Assembly (NCBI GenBank): GCA_037178675.1 | Contig: JAYMGJ010000164.1 | Location: forward strand, 1-54,596 | Origin: Scleroderma bovista | Taxonomy: Eukaryota; Basidiomycota; Agaricomycetes; Boletales; Sclerodermataceae | Length of the DNA: 54,596 bases | Reading direction: 5' to 3' | Shown here: one piece after another, positions 40,200 to 53,190 of the stretch | Layout: every line of letters begins with the position of its first letter | Position numbering within the stretch: the first letter of the stretch is position 1 | Translations under genes and position numbers: made by a program | The notes under the pieces: model-generated | The model's database searches: none | The model's input: the letters and a program-made list of their open reading frames with translations, nothing else | What the model was told of the DNA's origin: nothing

Positions 40200-40710
40200 G
40201 GCGAGGAGAATGAGGAGGACGAAAGGGGAGCAGGGTGTTTATATGCTCTTGTGATCCCGACAAGCCCCCATTCCCAAATTTTTTTGTTTCGCATATGCCC
40301 CAAAGAAACACGTCCGCACGTGACCTGTTGCATAAGGGATGTGTTTCAAAATCAATCCTTGTCTAGGGTTCACTGGATGATTGCAGCGCCTCGCGGTCGC
40401 AAACACATAATCTCGCTGGCCTTGTGTCTTCCTCAAGGTCGTTGAATCACGCATACCGATGCAATCAAACGGGCATCAGGTGCATCAGTTACGTCTCAGC
40501 CAGGTCGAGGGGTTCTGCAAGTTTCAAGAGGACGTCCTGTGCACCTCGCATCACTGTGTCAGGTATACGTACAGCCTTCGTAAAAAATACAACTTGTGAG
40601 ATACATAAACCCGACCGTGCAGGTAGACGATTGTACATCACTTTCTAAACGGAATAAATGGCACATAAGTCACCTACACTCCAGTCATGTCCGAGTAGTC
40701 GCTACTTGGC
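40200..40710 (-). promoter_or_regulatory. FAS upstream region with CACGTG E-box
   Basis: This 511-bp region lies between the FAS start codon and the stop of the co-oriented AhpC/TSA-like gene. A CACGTG hexamer lies at 40317-40322, 118 bp upstream of the FAS ATG. It is the core site of bHLH factors, a class that controls lipid genes in fungi. A T-rich run (about 40279-40286) lies between it and the gene. Regulation by bHLH is inference from the motif only. Confidence 0.45.
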
Positions 40711-43122
40711 TCACGATGACACAGCCATGCTAGCCAATCGCATGTCAAGATCCCCGAGATCAAGCAGCGCCACCTTGTCCTGCAATTTTCGAGGCTCAAC
40801 CTCGGTTCTTGTGCGTTCCGAAGCACTATCAGATTCCGTTAGCGTCTGTGATCCAGTTGAGACCGTCTCTACATCCGTATCCTCGACAGATGGGATGGGC
40901 TCATCGCTGTACTGAGAGTGACTGTTCGACGTATCAGTCGGACTCGCCGCTTCACCATCCGATCCCGCTTGCTCAGGACCGGCCATTTGAGACAAGGGCG
41001 CTGGCGAATTGTCTGTTGGCGGAGGTGGCGACCTGCACTCGACAGACTCGGATGTCACTGGGAACGTCACGCCCTTGCGCCGCGCAAACTTGCGCTCCCT
41101 GATCCTCGCAAGGCTCATCCGGCGTTCTTCCATCCATTGCTTATCGTTTTGTTCAAGAACAGGCTGTCGAATAGGCTCTGGAATTGGAAGGGGTTTCTCA
41201 CGCCCCATGCCTAGACCAGCAGCAGCCAGTACGCGTTGGATAGGAGCATGACACCCAGCATTGGGCATCCGGTGCGCAAATGACGCAGTCAAGCTAGAAC
41301 AGCTATTGGCGCAATCCACGAGAACATCAGGAACAGAACTCACCCAGGCCCAAACACAAACTCGCCGCCCAGCTGAGCAGAATCACCGCCTTTCTCCCAG
41401 ATTGGCATACCAACACGAACAGCATTCGCAACGACCATTGCGAGACCCCTCACGTTCCCATGGCGAACGTAACTCCCGCGCTTGATCTGCGACTTGTCTA
41501 CCCTCTTTCCAAGTTTCATCATGCCAAGCGCACTGTGAAGGCGCATCGAAGGATCAGTGTAGACCGCGAAAGGAGTGTGGAAGATCTCTGCAGCATATAT
41601 ATCGTAAGGCACGGTGGGCGTAGGTGGATAGGATGAAAATACGTACGTCGATACGACTTGATCATATTAAACGAACCGTTGCCGATAACAACCAAATTCA
41701 CATTGGCTTGCTTCAACAGCTTCGGATCAACCGAACTTGAGAGGGAAAACATATAGTCTTGACACATAGCACACCTGGATCCAGTGATCAGCACTTCAGC
41801 CTCCAGAAATCAGGCTAATATGCTACTCACCAGAAATGTCTAATAAAAATGACGATCGTCTTTTTTTCTTTAAATATATCACTAAATGGGATGCGTACGC
41901 CGTTCTCCGCAATCACGACGCAAGACGAGGCATCTATCAACTGCTTCGAGGTTGGCATAGCATGCTCATCAAACACAGAGTGCGGCGGTACCGGTGCCGG
42001 CAGAGGATACCTTGAGTCACTGCGCAATTGCCCATCCATAGTTAGCGACCGAGAATGTGCGACCTTTGGGGCACCGTGTACTTGGGCGGGTTTAGAAGAA
42101 CCAAGCCCGGAGGACATGTGGGGACGTGAGGATGGAACGGCAGAGTCACTCAGATAGCCAAGGTCGGCATCAGTGAGCGGTTCACAGACCAGGGCTCCAG
42201 CAGTCACATTGACTGGATTGGAAACATCCATCATGTGCAGGCTCGCAGCCACGGCCGCGGGGAAGAGCGCCGAGGACTTCCGACGAGGGTGGAACGTGTT
42301 CTCATCCAACATCTGTTTTCCCCTTGACGATCTCCCACTGGGCGTAGACGCGCCGGATGGTGGGGGTGTAAGCGTGTCTGTTGATCTGTGTCCCAGACTC
42401 AGGCGACCCACTGCCGTCTTGGGAAGTAATCGGGCGAGCTTTCTTCCTTTCTTTGATGCCGGGGCCCCGTCCTCCACAGAGGATGGCAGATGAACTTGAG
42501 AAGATGGCATGGACGATATCCCGCCAGCGGGACGCCCCAACGCAAGAATATGTACGTTCTCACCCCCGTGACTGACTGTCGACTCTGGAGATGAGCTCAG
42601 TGGTTCAGCAGTGAACGCCGGAACCAGCGCCGGTGTAGAAGAGCGTGCACCAACGACAACGTACGAATAGAGACTCGAATGCGGAGCCCTAGGAGCAGAT
42701 GCCACTCGAGCTTCTTTTCTAGAGACGGCTGAGCGAGAACGTCTTCGTTGAGGCGAGAAGCGCAAGAAGGGACCATGAGGATCTACTGGCAACGCCGGGG
42801 AGAGCGACACCCCGGGCGGTTTATCGGAAGGTTGCTCGAAATTCGCGGTCGCTGCAGAACCCGCCTGGTAAATATCTGGGGGGTACCTGCCCCCGGTGTA
42901 TGGCACCGAAGGGAGGTGCGACGTTGACGTGCCCCGGAAGGTGATAGCAGAGGGACCAACCGCACCGAGCGTGCTCGCTGTTCTACTGCGCAGCACAGAC
43001 AGCGGGGCGAACGGGTCGTCGGGGTCGGGTCTCGGATAGCGTGCATGAAGCTCGAGACTTGGGGCGGGCTTCCTCCGGATGCGAGGCTGGGAGGTAGGAA
43101 GGACATTAGTTAATACCGACAT
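40711..43122 (-). CDS. AhpC/TSA-like thioredoxin-fold protein with long disordered N-terminus
   Basis: About 750 residues from four exons; start ATG 43122, stop at 40711. Residues 1-390 are Ser/Pro/Arg-rich and disordered. The thioredoxin-like core of the AhpC-TSA_2 (PRXL2-like) family begins NGVRIPFSDIFKEKKTIVIF. Its redox motif CAMC, in RHFWCAMCQDYM, is assembled across the first intron. Further family segments are NVNLVVIGNGSFNMIKSYR, then FHTPFAVYTDPSMRLHSALG, a GDSAQLGGEFVFGPG loop and FAHRMPN. The C-terminal 170 residues are again polar and disordered. A peroxide-reducing or redox role is the family expectation, not shown here. The long tails suggest a scaffold or signalling role in addition. 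Confidence 0.82.
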
Positions 43123-43723
43123 AATACAGAAAGGCTTCGGCTGGTGGATCGTCTTGCACCTGCGACCCAGGAGGGGAGCTTGGCGGGGAACTTGAACTAA
43201 ACGGAGACACGCATATATGTAGGGACATCGTGGCTTCGGCGAGGAGCGCGTTTAAAACCCCAGAATAGGCGTGCTGCCTCGCGGACGAAGTCATTCTGAT
43301 TTCTGCACCTCCTTATCACCAATATTGAAGCCTGCGATCTTTATGAGGCCTACGACAGGTTCGACAGTACATCGAGGGCTCTACAACCAGGTCCCAAACT
43401 GCAGCTATTGCTCAGAGGAGCATCACTGTGATGAGAAAAGAGGTCATTGCGTGGCCAGGTGGCAGAACGACCGAGGACACAAGGAACTTGCATGGACACG
43501 CAACATGTCATTAATTGGCTGACTAAGATTATGATTGATTCCTCACTACAGTAACTTCATTTCCGTCCCTACCAACTGACTCAACTCAGGGGGTAGTTAT
43601 GTAGTAAATGGGGGTGGTACAGATCCCACGTCAGCTGTTAATCAGTTCATATATTGTGCAAGGAATACGATGCGGGCACTGAGGGCCAGAGGAGATGCTT
43701 GTTGGGTGTACGGAGGTAGAAGT
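43123..43723. other. intergenic, upstream of the AhpC/TSA-like gene
   Basis: This 601-bp region lies between co-oriented minus-strand genes and should contain the promoter of the AhpC/TSA-like gene. It holds one small plus-strand frame with a MYND-like pattern, listed separately. Confidence 0.4.
43343..43522 (+). pseudogene. possible MYND-like zinc-finger fragment
   Basis: A 59-codon frame from ATG 43343 contains CSYCSEEHHCDE and then CVARWQNDRGHKELAW. The second part has the C-x3-W-x5-HK spacing typical of the second half of a MYND finger, and the first part has a YCS motif. Other expected cysteines are missing or misplaced. It could be a decayed MYND exon, part of an unrecognised spliced gene, or chance. 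No neighbouring exon was found. Confidence 0.22.
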
Positions 43724-46475
43724 TCAGCACGTGCCTGGAACAGGTTGTGCAGGTTCAGGTGCAGCCATAAGCTGTTTGCAGGGTCAGTTGACAACCTAGA
43801 GAGTAAACGACATTGATCGTACCTTGATCGTTTGCACGGTGGTGAACACCATCGCGCCCATACCAAATGTACCCAACAAAATATCACACAACTTTTGCAT
43901 CCGCGTTTTTGCGACCGCCTTGTAGTGCAACATCGCAGGATAAACAAAGCACAATGGTACACTGATTTCGTTCATTAATCGACCAGCACATTCATCCGAA
44001 GCAGGAACAAAAGACTTACCATGCGAAACTTCCGATCAACGCAACAAATTTATCCAGATCGGCAGCACCAGCCCAGCTGACCACGGTACAGAACATCACC
44101 AAGGCGAAGCGGAACAGGTTCTTGGTCCATTTGACACGAGGATCTCGCTTTCCACTCCTTGAAAACAGCCCATTCTCCAAGATACGGACAGCTGGGAAAA
44201 ATTGCAGGGGAATAGAGAGGAGTATGGCCATGGAGTACAAGAATAAAACCTAACACAAGGCATTCAGTTATGCAACTAACCCAAGACGGACAGCGCTACT
44301 CTCACCGCTTGTGTAAATTTGTTCCTTTGGTCAAGATTGACAAGGACCACGGCGTTCACTTCCGAACCAAAGGTCATATACGCAAGTGCACCGGCGCCAC
44401 CGAAAAGAACTAGAAGACTCTATTTAGCAGCTTATCGCGGGAATACAAGAAGGCACGCACATAGCGTTCCGATCATCACACAAGTAAGGGCTTTTGGGAA
44501 CTTGCGAGGCTCACGCATTGCATCGGTAATTGGGATGACCTTGACATATCTAACTTAGGGAGCCTTGCAGGAATGAAGATGAGACCTGGACCCACCAAAC
44601 CAACACCTTCAAACGAGAAGACAGCAGTCCTAGTAAAGAATAAGTTGTTGCGAAGATATGTCTGGACCAAAACATACCCTATGAACAATGGGAAGTCCCT
44701 CGGATTGAACATTTGGACCTCTGCAATGCCCTGCTTGCTGATGATAGATATCTCACTGCTAAATATGTAAATAAGGCCTGCAAAAATAAAGACATCCGCA
44801 ATAAGGGCAGCAGTGCTGAGTTTGGCGAGATTCCGAACTAGGCCCAGTGGGAGGAAAATGACCAGTTGCACGAGAATGAAGAACAGCACAGAGAAGGAGG
44901 ATGCACAGTTAGTGACAGCCGCCACGAATGCCTAGGTTGCGTAAGGCGTCTGTCACTGACATCGAAGGAAGAACAAACCTTGAGATTCTCAGCAACGAAG
45001 ATGGTATAAGCAGCGACGAATCCCAACTGGGAGATCGTAATGGAAAACAGGATCGCATAACGCATCCAGGGACCGTACAATGCCCCACCAATGTCTATCC
45101 TGCACGTGAATGTCTTCAACCAATCATAGCGAATGACTAACCTCCAAAAGAGCCCGTGACAACAAATTTGGCTTTCACGAGAAGCAAGAACGAGTACAAG
45201 GAAATCAAGGCCACAATAGCAATGGTAATGGAGGAAAATAGTAAACCACCATTTGCGAATCTACCGAATAGATGAGAATCTGGCGGCATTTAAGAGATAG
45301 TTCATACGCTTTGCCCAAAAATAGCACGCCAGTGCCCACAAACGATTTGAGAAGCTGTACAAACGCGCCATTAGCAAATCGTTTTCGTGCGAGAATCAAA
45401 ACTGTACCATAAGTATTGCTTGGGTAAAGGTCGCGTCACCACGAGCACCGATGGATGCAGCCCTGCGGCGCGATCGAGACCTGATATGCTGAGCCTGCTT
45501 GAGCAGGGGTTGTGTCTCCTCTGCAACAGCAGTCACTGCGCTGGGTTCGGGCTGCTCAGCGACTTCCTCCTCGTCGGTTCTATCCGAGTCGTCTTCTTCA
45601 AGGTCTTCTCCAGCCTAGGACTGCTGTTATTACAAACGCTGCTTGGCGATCCGTCATACTCACGAACTGTCCGAATATGTACAGGAACTCAATGAAGTTG
45701 TTCGTCGTATGTCTTTCTTCCAGACCTTGGCCATTGGTTTGCAGGAGGACATAGTTGCGCCGGAAGCCCCCAGGCTCGTGTATGTGCTCGAACGCAGGGT
45801 TGGATGGTGTGACTGAGCCTGCAAAGGACGAGGCACGGGGACGTGCAGCTTGGCGTCTTTGATCCGCATGCCATTTATAAATGTCGTGACTGCAGGACAG
45901 AAAAGGTCTAGTCACACGGAGCATGAAGAAAATGCGACTGACGTGATGTCCGCACCAGGCGCTTCGTAAGGGATGGGGAACGCTTCAGTGCTCTCTCTGG
46001 GCTGTGGAGGGCGAAGTGGTGTGGAAGAGCTACCAGAGGGGCCCTCCTCACGGTCAGATCCGCTCAAGGAGTTGGTCTCCCCTCTGTTCTGCCTTTCGTC
46101 GCGCAGGAAGAGGTGCCTCCTGAGGATTCTAGCCTTTTCCTCGTCAGGTAGAGTGTCTAGATCGGACACGCCGAAATCAACGCCACTACTGGGAGAACCT
46201 GAAGTAGATGGTCGCTTTCCACTGACAATTGCAAATGGCGGGCGAACAGCCAAATCGTTTGATGGCAAACTGGTCCCTAAAGGCACCTCGCGACCCGAGA
46301 AGGATGCGCTCACGGGTGTGTAACGGGCAGGGATATTTGCGACCGGAGGCGTTCCCGAAAACTGAGCGCGTAGAGCCCGGATGTCGCTCGTAGGTGTAGG
46401 CGTTCCAGAGCGGAAGCTTTCTCTGCGCCGCGGGCTTCCGATGTTGACTGGCAGCGACGGTGGTGGAGACGACAT
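43724..46475 (-). CDS. vacuolar-type amino-acid transporter (AAAP family, AVT3/4-like)
   Basis: Amino-acid/auxin permease family member expected to move neutral amino acids across the vacuolar membrane. About 700 residues in roughly ten exons; start ATG 46475, stop TGA at 43724. The hydrophilic N-terminus is about 280 residues, Ser/Pro-rich and then acidic, as in Avt3-type proteins. The transport domain opens with the hallmark LKSFVGTGVLFLGKAFANGG. Helices follow: SSITIAIVALISLYSFLLLV, AILFSITISQLGFVAAYTIF, ILVQLVIFLPLGLVRNL and ADVFIFAGLIYIFS. The conserved TAVFSFEGVGLVIPI is re-formed across a splice site, and MAILLSIPLQFFPAVRILE lies near the end. About 11 helices fit the family. Substrate is inferred. 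Confidence 0.88.
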
Positions 46476-46974
46476 TGTGGGTGTTTGTGGTCACAACAAA
46501 AGCGTTGTTTTGCTGCTGTGAGGGTACAAGACTAGCTGTGAGCAGTATCGGAACTTCGGGACTCTACTCAGCCCCAAAATGGCAACCGCAATGGCTCTGA
46601 AGCGAAACATGGCTCCAACGGTATGCTGACAACAGTTGGCGCAACCCTCGCGTACAGAGGCGTCCTTTTGAGTCGACCACTGGGCACTAGTGACGGTGCT
46701 TGAGTGATACAGCCACAGGTACCAGCAGCTCTTTAACAGGGGGGAAATAGGTCTACCAACAATGAGATATCCTCCCTACATGAACTGACGAGCTTGAACG
46801 ATCCTCCTACGACTTGGCAATCCGCTTCGGAAATGGACACACGTGACTGGGAGGAAGCAATCCAGCGGCGGCTAAAGTCACTCAGGCGGCATCTACTCAC
46901 CCTAGAGCGAAGCTCTTCATTTACCTTGTTGTCGTGGACCCCAGGCTCTATCCGTAGCAATCACACGCCGAGCA
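46476..46974. promoter_or_regulatory. divergent promoter, AAAP transporter / paladin-like
   Basis: 499 bp separate the two opposed start codons. A CACGTG hexamer occurs at 46840-46845, identical in core to the one upstream of FAS. A frame starting near 46794 (plus) is open into the paladin-like gene but in a different phase; an additional 5' coding exon cannot be excluded. Confidence 0.45.
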
Positions 46975-49900
46975 ATGGCAGAATTGCGCCCAAACGCTGG
47001 CCCGATGTCTGTGCAAAGGCCTCTGCCTGGGCACCTTAGCCCCCGTGATAGCAGTCCTCGTCCATCGTTGAGTGAGACAAGGCCCGCTCCGCCTCCGAAC
47101 GAAAGCGTGCAGCCTCTAGACTTGATGGGAAATCTCAAGCGGTCAGAGGCTTCGGTGGTGAAGACGAGAGCCGGCAGCGTCCTCTCCAGGGGCTTCATCC
47201 TTAAGACAGATTACTATCCCTCTGGTCAGCATTTGCTCAGCTCGACTGTCCGAGCACTCACAACGTCCCTCGTCTAGGTCGTGCTCTTGATATTGATCTT
47301 AATGTTCATGGCGCCCCAAACTTCAGAGCTCCTCGCCAAGGTAACCTGAACGTCTTCGGAGTAGCACAGCCTCGCACGCAAGGCCTTCGTGCCATTCTGT
47401 CCGTGCTTAGGTGTCGTCCGGGAACTACTGACCCTTCCCATGTCGTGTGGTTCTCTACTCGAGAGGAACCGGTCGGTAAGTCTACTACCGGAACCGCTGA
47501 ACCCGACTCGGCTCTAAATCTTACTGCTTTCTCAAATTGAATTCCTATCCTAGTGTATATTTCAGGGCGTCCTTTCGTATTACGTGATGCATCGGAGCCT
47601 CGAAAGACGCTTCCCTTGTCTGATCGTGCTGAGAACCTAGAGGCAATCGAAATCCGCTTGCAAAATGACATTCTCCAAGAAGCAGCCAAGTAAGTCCGTG
47701 AGGTCACCCCTGAAACATACTTACGCCAACGTCACAGGTACGGTGGATTGATTCTGACCCACAATGAACTCCGTATGTTCTCTGTACAGGGCCAATCACA
47801 CTAGGTAACTGAGACATTCTTGGAAACAAAAGCTGCAGAATCAGGGGAAGGTGCCATCTTACCAACGTGGACCCATGTCGACAAATCAAATGTGAGGACA
47901 TCGCGTGAATTATGGGAGAACATGCGCGCGGATGGATGGAATGTAGAGGTAATGTCGCTTTCCTGTTTTGGATCAACTTTCATTAGCTGTCATGATTTCT
48001 AGTATCACCGGTAGGTATCTTTGTTCGAATGTTTTGGATACGTTCTAAAGGGCTTGCAGAATTCCCATCGCCCCTTACCGCCCGATAGAGGTGACGCTCA
48101 GTTCAGATTCCCTGTGAGGCATATAACGAATAGTACCCAGGACAACTACCTTGATGCATACCTGCGTGTCGTCAAAAACACAGACCCCCTACGCAGTGCT
48201 TTGGTGTTCTCCTGCGGCATGGGTGCAGTACGGACTACATTCGCCATGGTTGCAGCCTTGATTGTTAGAAGGAAAATGGTACTTCGTCGGGGCTTTGAAG
48301 ATCCATATGCGAATAAGTCGTTCCTTAGCATGGTACATTCCAATGCAAACAAAGCGGGCAACGGTACTTCAGGTTATAATACCGTGAGCGGATTCCATGT
48401 TGGAAATTAGCTTGGACTGCTGATTATCGCACATGTAGCCAACCAACCAGGTGAGTTCGACATTATGAAAAACTACCTGAAATAATCCGATAAAGCTTGC
48501 GCAAGCACTGGATAATGCTAGCGCACAACAGGATTCCAACAAATCACTGCTTCGCTTGACATATGTATTACAGCAATGTACGAACTTTCTCCTACCAGCC
48601 AGCTGACGATCCCTGAGAACGCGTCTAGACCTACAATCTCAATCGGCTATTTCTTTGCTCATGGCGCAGCCCTCCTTATTGGAGAATTTACGCAAAGCTC
48701 ACCAAGGCAATTATAGTGTCATTCTTAGTCTGCTCGGTTGTTTAGATCAGGGACTGCAATCAAAAAGACTTGTCGATCGGGTTATCGATACTTGTGCGTA
48801 TTTGCACTTTGTACTAAACAGGCGCAGATTATATCAGTCATTTCATGGTGCAGGTGACCATGTAAGCAATCTCCGGGAAGACGTTCTAATTCATAGAATT
48901 CGCTATTCCCTCACCACGGCCGATCAAGATGAAGATATGAGGGAGGCTTTACTGGACAAGGCTAGCAGGTCTCTTGAACAATAGTGCGTCAGCTGAAGAC
49001 AAACACGATTTTTGAAAGCTGAACTCGTTTACAAGTTTCTTCTTGATTGCATTTGCGAACTATGTAGATTCTGTTCCAGACTTCGACCAGACATTCTCGC
49101 AGTGGTTAAAGGTGTCTCAACTAGTCTATGTTCATACGTCGCTTTCTAATCAGCTTGCAGGCTAGATCGGAAATTTGGAAGTAAGCCGCTTACACGGACT
49201 AACTTGGCGGTGGTCTTTACGTCTTATTCTAGTCAATTGAAATTCCTTCGGAAATCCCAGGGATCACGGTTAAACGTGTTTGCACCTATCAATGATCTCT
49301 TTCTCTCATCTCGATCTGGGACAGCCGATAGATCTTCGATAGCAGGTCAGAAAAAGGATGTAGAAATGGCGGGTGGACAACTCGTTGGGGACGAGTACAG
49401 CGATCATGTTGTTAAGGTCAGGATATTGACAAAGAAGAAGGCACCAGAGTTCAACCTCTGTATTTTGACAGAATCGTAGCGGGATCATTTTACGAGAGGG
49501 GTGCGTTCCGGCTTATGTCCTGATTGACATTTTTTGGGCTAATCAAACACCAGAACGCTGCTGAAATCCGATCAATGGCTGTCAAAATCTCAGCATGTCC
49601 TGCACTCAGTTCGAGGAGCCATTAACTTTAGGAATGTCCCAGGTACCAATATCTACGCCAGTGGACAGCCTACCGAATCGGCAATCGATGAGGTCGTTCG
49701 CCTTGTCAAGGAGAACCATCCAAACACTAATAAGGTGGTGTGGGTGACACTGAGAGAGGAACCTATTGTTTACATCAACGGTGCCCCGTATTGTTTAAGA
49801 CGGGAGCGTTTTACTCTTCGAAACATGAAAGGTTCGTTCTATCTCCCACGCGCACATCATAACGGTGGCCATACGCATAGCAGATTATGGTGGTATATCT

Positions 49901-52827
49901 GCATCCCGACTGGAGGTGTTAGAAGGACGACTCAGAGATGATGTGGTCGCTGAACTTGAAGCATTCGGGGGAAGGTAGCATCATATCCTGGATAACGTTT
50001 GATATTACTGACTATTCGGCACAAAGAGTTCTACTGCACACTGAGACGGCTGATGGTTCTGTCATTCCAGTATGGGAGGATGTGCAACCAGAAGGCGTTG
50101 TAGTTTTGAAGGACATCATGGCATCGCGCCAACCAAACACTGGTGTTGAAATTCAATATGCTCGTATCCCAATCACATCGGAACGTCCACCGGACTTCGC
50201 GGATATCAGTGAACTGATGGAGCTCGTTGTTCGCACTGATTCCACAGACAGTGCCATCGTGGTAAATTGTCAACTTGGCCGCGGAAGAAGCACTTTGACT
50301 TCGGTAAGACATTTATCCTGTCGTCACCCTGACAGCCTACTTACTCTTTGTTGTCGGCTGGCAGGTCATCATTCTCTTAATTCAACAATGGCTCAATGAA
50401 GACAGGCAGCTGCGCCAGACAACTCTCCGGCGTCCTCGGGGACTCTCGCGGTCCATGTCCGTCATTTCTTCAGCAAGTGCGGACATCTTTGGAGAAGAGC
50501 TTGTGAACAGGCACCATTCGTATCAAGTGATCAACAGTAAGGAATTTTCGTTAAGCTTGCACACACTTACAAACTCCCCAAGATCTGCTGCGCATTGTTC
50601 GAAAGGGACCAGCAGTCAAGAACACAGTCGATGAAGCAATTGATCGATGTGGCGTAGTGTTTAACCTGCGGGACCAGATAGAAGAGGGTCGACTGAAGGC
50701 GGAGCAATCTACAGACGAGAAGCAGAAGCGTATCCATGCCTCGAAAGGTAGGTGAAGAGAAGCTTTGCGGTTCCGTGATTTAATAGTCTACCAGGTCTAC
50801 ACAACCTGCGGCGCTATTTTGAGCTTATATCTTTCCAAGCATACTTGCAGTCCACTACTCCCGATACAATTCAGTCAGTTGAAAGCTTTGAAACGTTCAT
50901 TGAGAATCAACCAGGTGTGATAACCTACTGCGTTTCTACGTCCTCCATTGATATTGATGGCATATCTCAGTTATAAAGACATTCGCGAAGGAACTTCTCC
51001 TGGAGGGCCTGCACGCGTTGAAGCCCCTGGAGCGCACAGACGTCGATAATGGGGTTGCCCACCCTGATGAAGTTAAGGCAGTGGTTGTCAATCGTTCTGG
51101 AAGCATCCTCTCTGCATCTACGATCCTAAAGAGTGACTTCTTCGTCAACTTGCAGAAGATGTCACTACCTGAGTACGTGATGACCCTCTCTCTCTGAAGA
51201 GAGGATGTGTTGATACCGGGATTCTCCTGCTGGCTAAACAGACGGATCGAAGGTTCACCCAATTTCCGTCGTTTGCCGCTGACGCTTGTATTAGCGTCGC
51301 TCTCACGTGATGACCCTACCGCAAAGGATACAGCGGGTGGAAAGATGGTTTGTGGGAGGTATGCCAATTTTGACACTGTTGTTGGCGCTTAGTGATTCGT
51401 GATCCTAGTGGCATGCCTACCGTTCAGGGGTCAGTAATCTGGAAAGGCTACAGAATACTAATTCATGGTCTCTACATAGACTCCGTCGGGCACTAATGAG
51501 GGTGGACGCTGGACTGCAAGGTAGCAACATGGTGTTTTGGACCTCATTGAGAGAGGTTGGCCTCTATCTTGTCTGTTATGTTGGCATTCTCATACTCGCT
51601 TAGGAACCCGTCGTTTATGTCACAGGTCGGCCGCATGTCTTGCGACTCGTTGACAAGCCCCTGGAGAACGTAGAGTAAGTGGTATCACCTTGATCTAGCT
51701 TGTCATAAATATGTTTCTCTGTAGGGCGACCGGCGTGACTACCAGCATGGTGGAGAGCATGGAGGAACGGTTCAAGCTTGACGTTCTCCGGGAAGTTAGA
51801 CAGGGAGATGGGCGCATCCTCCTTCACGACGAAGTCGAGGAACGCCCGGGTGTATTTTCCATTATACCCATCTGGGAGACAGTTTCGGAGGAGGATATCA
51901 TGACACCTCGAGATGTATTTAATTTGATGGTGAAGGAGGGCTACAAGGTTGGCTGATTATTCGCTCCTTGAATGTCCTTTTTGTTGACATCTCCTGACAT
52001 CAGGTGAACTATGGTCGCATCGCCATTGTATGTAATCCACGTTCCTGGCCGTACATGCGACTTACATTGTATGTCCAGACCGACGAGCAAGCACCACTTC
52101 CGGATGCGCTCTCACAGCTGCTGGATCGTATCCGGCTAGGCTATTCTCAGGCAGGGGACTTCATCTTCAACTGCCAAATGGGCAGAGGTCGCACCACTAC
52201 GGGAATGGTTACTGCCTGTCTCATCTCGACAATCATGCACTGGGTCGGGGAAGATGAGGTCGACTCTCCGGAAGAAGGGGAAGTTGACAGCTATGATGGT
52301 CCTTCGGAAGAAGAGGCCTATCTTCAAGGTACAGTTCCTTAACGTTTTCCCGGGAGTTAGAGTGACAAAATGGACAAAAGGGGAATACAAGACCATTCTA
52401 CAGGTTGTGGGAGTGCTCTCTCATGGGAAAGTGGCGAAACGCCTGACTGACCGTGCCATTGACCTGATGCAAGATGTCCAGAACCTTCGGAAATCAATCT
52501 ACGAGTGAGTGTCGTTGCGGTCAGATTAGTAAATCGATGACGATCGTGTCACAGCTATAAACTCAAGGTAGAAGCTTGCGAGAGAGGCAGTGCCAAACAC
52601 CGCAAGCTAATGAATGTAGCCGTGAACTACCTGTCTGTCCTCTATTCCCTGACCCACTCCTTGTGCTTACCAACTCTCGCAGATACCGCTATGGGACGCT
52701 GATCGTGTTTACAAATTACCTCTTGGAGGTTCGGGAGTTGTCCGCTGAACAGGAGAAGCCGTTTTCGACGTGGCTCCGGGAGCACCGGGAAATAGAGAAA
52801 CTGCTCGGAAGGAAGTCGTTGGATTAG
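46975..52827 (+). CDS. paladin-like / inositol-hexakisphosphatase-domain protein, three PTP-like repeats
   Basis: Large protein of roughly 1,500 residues with many small exons, built from three PTP-like phytase (PF14566-type) repeats. Start ATG 46975 (MAELRPNAGPMSVQRP), end at 52827 after LLGRKSLD. Each repeat has a lead block (LKTDYYPSG, LLKSDQWL, ILKSDFF). A REEPVVYISGRPFVLR-type segment follows (VTLREEPIVYINGAPYCLRR and SLREEPVVYVTGRPHVLR in repeats 2 and 3). Each then has a P-loop. All three C-x5-R loops are intact: CGMGAVRTT (about 48212), CQLGRGRST (about 50268) and CQMGRGRTT (about 52172). Animal paladin has fewer such motifs. A phosphatase acting on inositol phosphates is the family expectation; activity and substrate are unproven. 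Internal exon edges are approximate. Confidence 0.86.
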
Positions 52828-53190
52828 ACGCTCTGCACCCACATAACGAACCTCTTGTACAATATATCATTAAGGCGGTTGTTGCCATCCTGTACAGCCA
52901 CGTGACCAACTTAGCTACTTTTACACTGCCACCACGGCCTTGGATCAATCACCAATATTTGTCTCGCTTTTTCAAACGCTCTTTACGCTCACAGTTCGTT
53001 CAGCACTGCGGCCTTGTTCCAGTCGGACGGTCCTTGCTATACAGACACATACGCCACATCGCACAGCTTGCCGTTGTCACAGTGTTATCCTGGGACGACG
53101 GCGACGCGAGTCCGCTGCCACCTAAGACCCCGTTAGACACCACTCGTTACCCACTCTGCTTGCCACTGCCTAACAGAAACAGTACTCAGT
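52828..53190 (+). promoter_or_regulatory. intergenic, upstream of the surface-protein gene
   Basis: This 363-bp spacer between co-oriented genes includes the promoter and leader of the downstream surface-protein gene. An open frame spans part of it but has no domain features and no credible start. Confidence 0.4.
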
